Under the pieces are notes generated by a model that had not been told where the DNA came from, ran no database searches, and saw only the letters and a list, made by a program, of their open reading frames with translations. 5,652 bases of DNA from positions 1-5,652 of the forward strand of contig JAGQUE010000516.1 of NCBI GenBank assembly GCA_020438665.1, given 5' to 3'. Position 1 is the first letter of the stretch, and each line of letters begins with the position of its first letter. Shown in pieces: positions 5,398 to 5,652 of this stretch. The position numbers were made by a program, and so were the translations under genes. This stretch comes from Nocardioidaceae bacterium (GTDB lineage: Bacteria > Actinomycetota > Actinomycetes > Propionibacteriales > Nocardioidaceae).

Positions 5398-5652
5398 CTA
5401 GTGCAGCGTCATCCGCGGCTCGCCACCGACGACGCCGGTGCCGGAGACGGTGCACGTCCCGCTGCGCGGCAACCCGCCGTTCCACACCTGTCGGACGCAG
5501 GACCGCAGCGCCATCTGGGCCCAGTAGTTGGGGTGCAGCGACTCCTGGAGGTAGTAGCTCGAGCCGATCGTCGAGACCGTCCGGATCTGGTTGATCCACT
5601 CGGTCTTGTCGACGGCCGTCGCCTGGGTCCACGAGCTGAGGCCCTTCTCCTC
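5398..5652 (-). CDS. SGNH/GDSL-type hydrolase, C-terminal fragment; 5' end outside window
   Basis: This frame has no start inside the window: it is open from 5652 down to TAG at 5400-5398 and gives 84 residues. Residues 18-31 (EWINQIRTVSTIGS) are followed by YYLQESLHPNYWAQMALRSC (33-52) and RQVWNGGLPRSGTC (54-67). The HPN block with preceding acidic residue matches block V of SGNH hydrolases, which supplies the catalytic His (His40). The W-x-Q-x-A-L-R-x-C helix and the C52/C67 pair, likely a disulfide, are typical of the C-terminus of secreted actinobacterial lipase/esterase-like proteins. A Glu occupies the position where classic block V (DxxH) has Asp. Nucleophile Ser, oxyanion residues and any signal peptide lie outside the window, so activity and substrate cannot be confirmed. 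The membrane-protein gene follows after 88 nt on the same strand. Confidence 0.82.
   Translation of the reverse strand, partial: EEKGLSSWTQATAVDKTEWINQIRTVSTIGSSYYLQESLHPNYWAQMALRSCVRQVWNGGLPRSGTCTVSGTGVVGGEPRMTLH

Noticed and set aside
5306..5632. 108-codon minus-strand frame ending in an ATGA overlap with the membrane-protein start
   Set aside because: The overlap looks like translational coupling, but the protein is low-complexity Arg/Pro-rich; the other frame (5398-5652) encodes a recognisable SGNH hydrolase C-terminus.

Overview
The window is about 5.65 kb of very GC-rich DNA with strong G/C third-position bias, as in an actinobacterial chromosome. A purM gene followed by a DUF3073 gene, and a zinc-ribbon polytopic membrane protein of the SCO7613 type, both support Actinobacteria. 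A Micrococcales/Propionibacteriales-like host (for example Intrasporangiaceae or Nocardioidaceae) is plausible but is only an inference.

Layout: positions 1-685 (+) hold the C-terminal two thirds of purM (AIR synthetase, purine biosynthesis). Positions 686-1002 are a non-coding interval with three elements in order: a 22-bp-period repeat array whose direct copies are followed by inverted copies about a common centre (689-855), a perfect 14-bp palindrome (872-885), and a good match to an ECF-sigma promoter (GGGAAC / CGTT, 896-922). That promoter precedes a small DUF3073 gene (1003-1197, +) with its own Shine-Dalgarno. A long minus-strand gene (1201-2574) converges on it with only 3 bp between the stop codons; it probably encodes a beta-propeller, glycosidase-like protein of unknown function. 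Positions 2575-2807 are a hairpin-rich spacer with a small AT-rich patch that may hold a promoter. Positions 2808-5309 (-) encode an 833-residue membrane protein with an N-terminal zinc ribbon. Positions 5310-5397 contain a strong GC hairpin just before that gene's start. Positions 5398-5652 (-) are the 3' end of a secreted-type SGNH/GDSL hydrolase gene that runs off the window.

The three minus-strand genes lie head-to-tail (hydrolase, membrane protein, propeller-like protein), but the spacers between them carry hairpins, so co-transcription is uncertain. No phage genes, transposase, CRISPR array, tRNA or rRNA were seen. The most unusual signals are non-coding: the phased direct/inverted repeat array and the palindrome plus ECF-type promoter ahead of the DUF3073 gene. 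The proteins belong to recognisable or partly recognisable families, and I see no convincing new multi-gene system.
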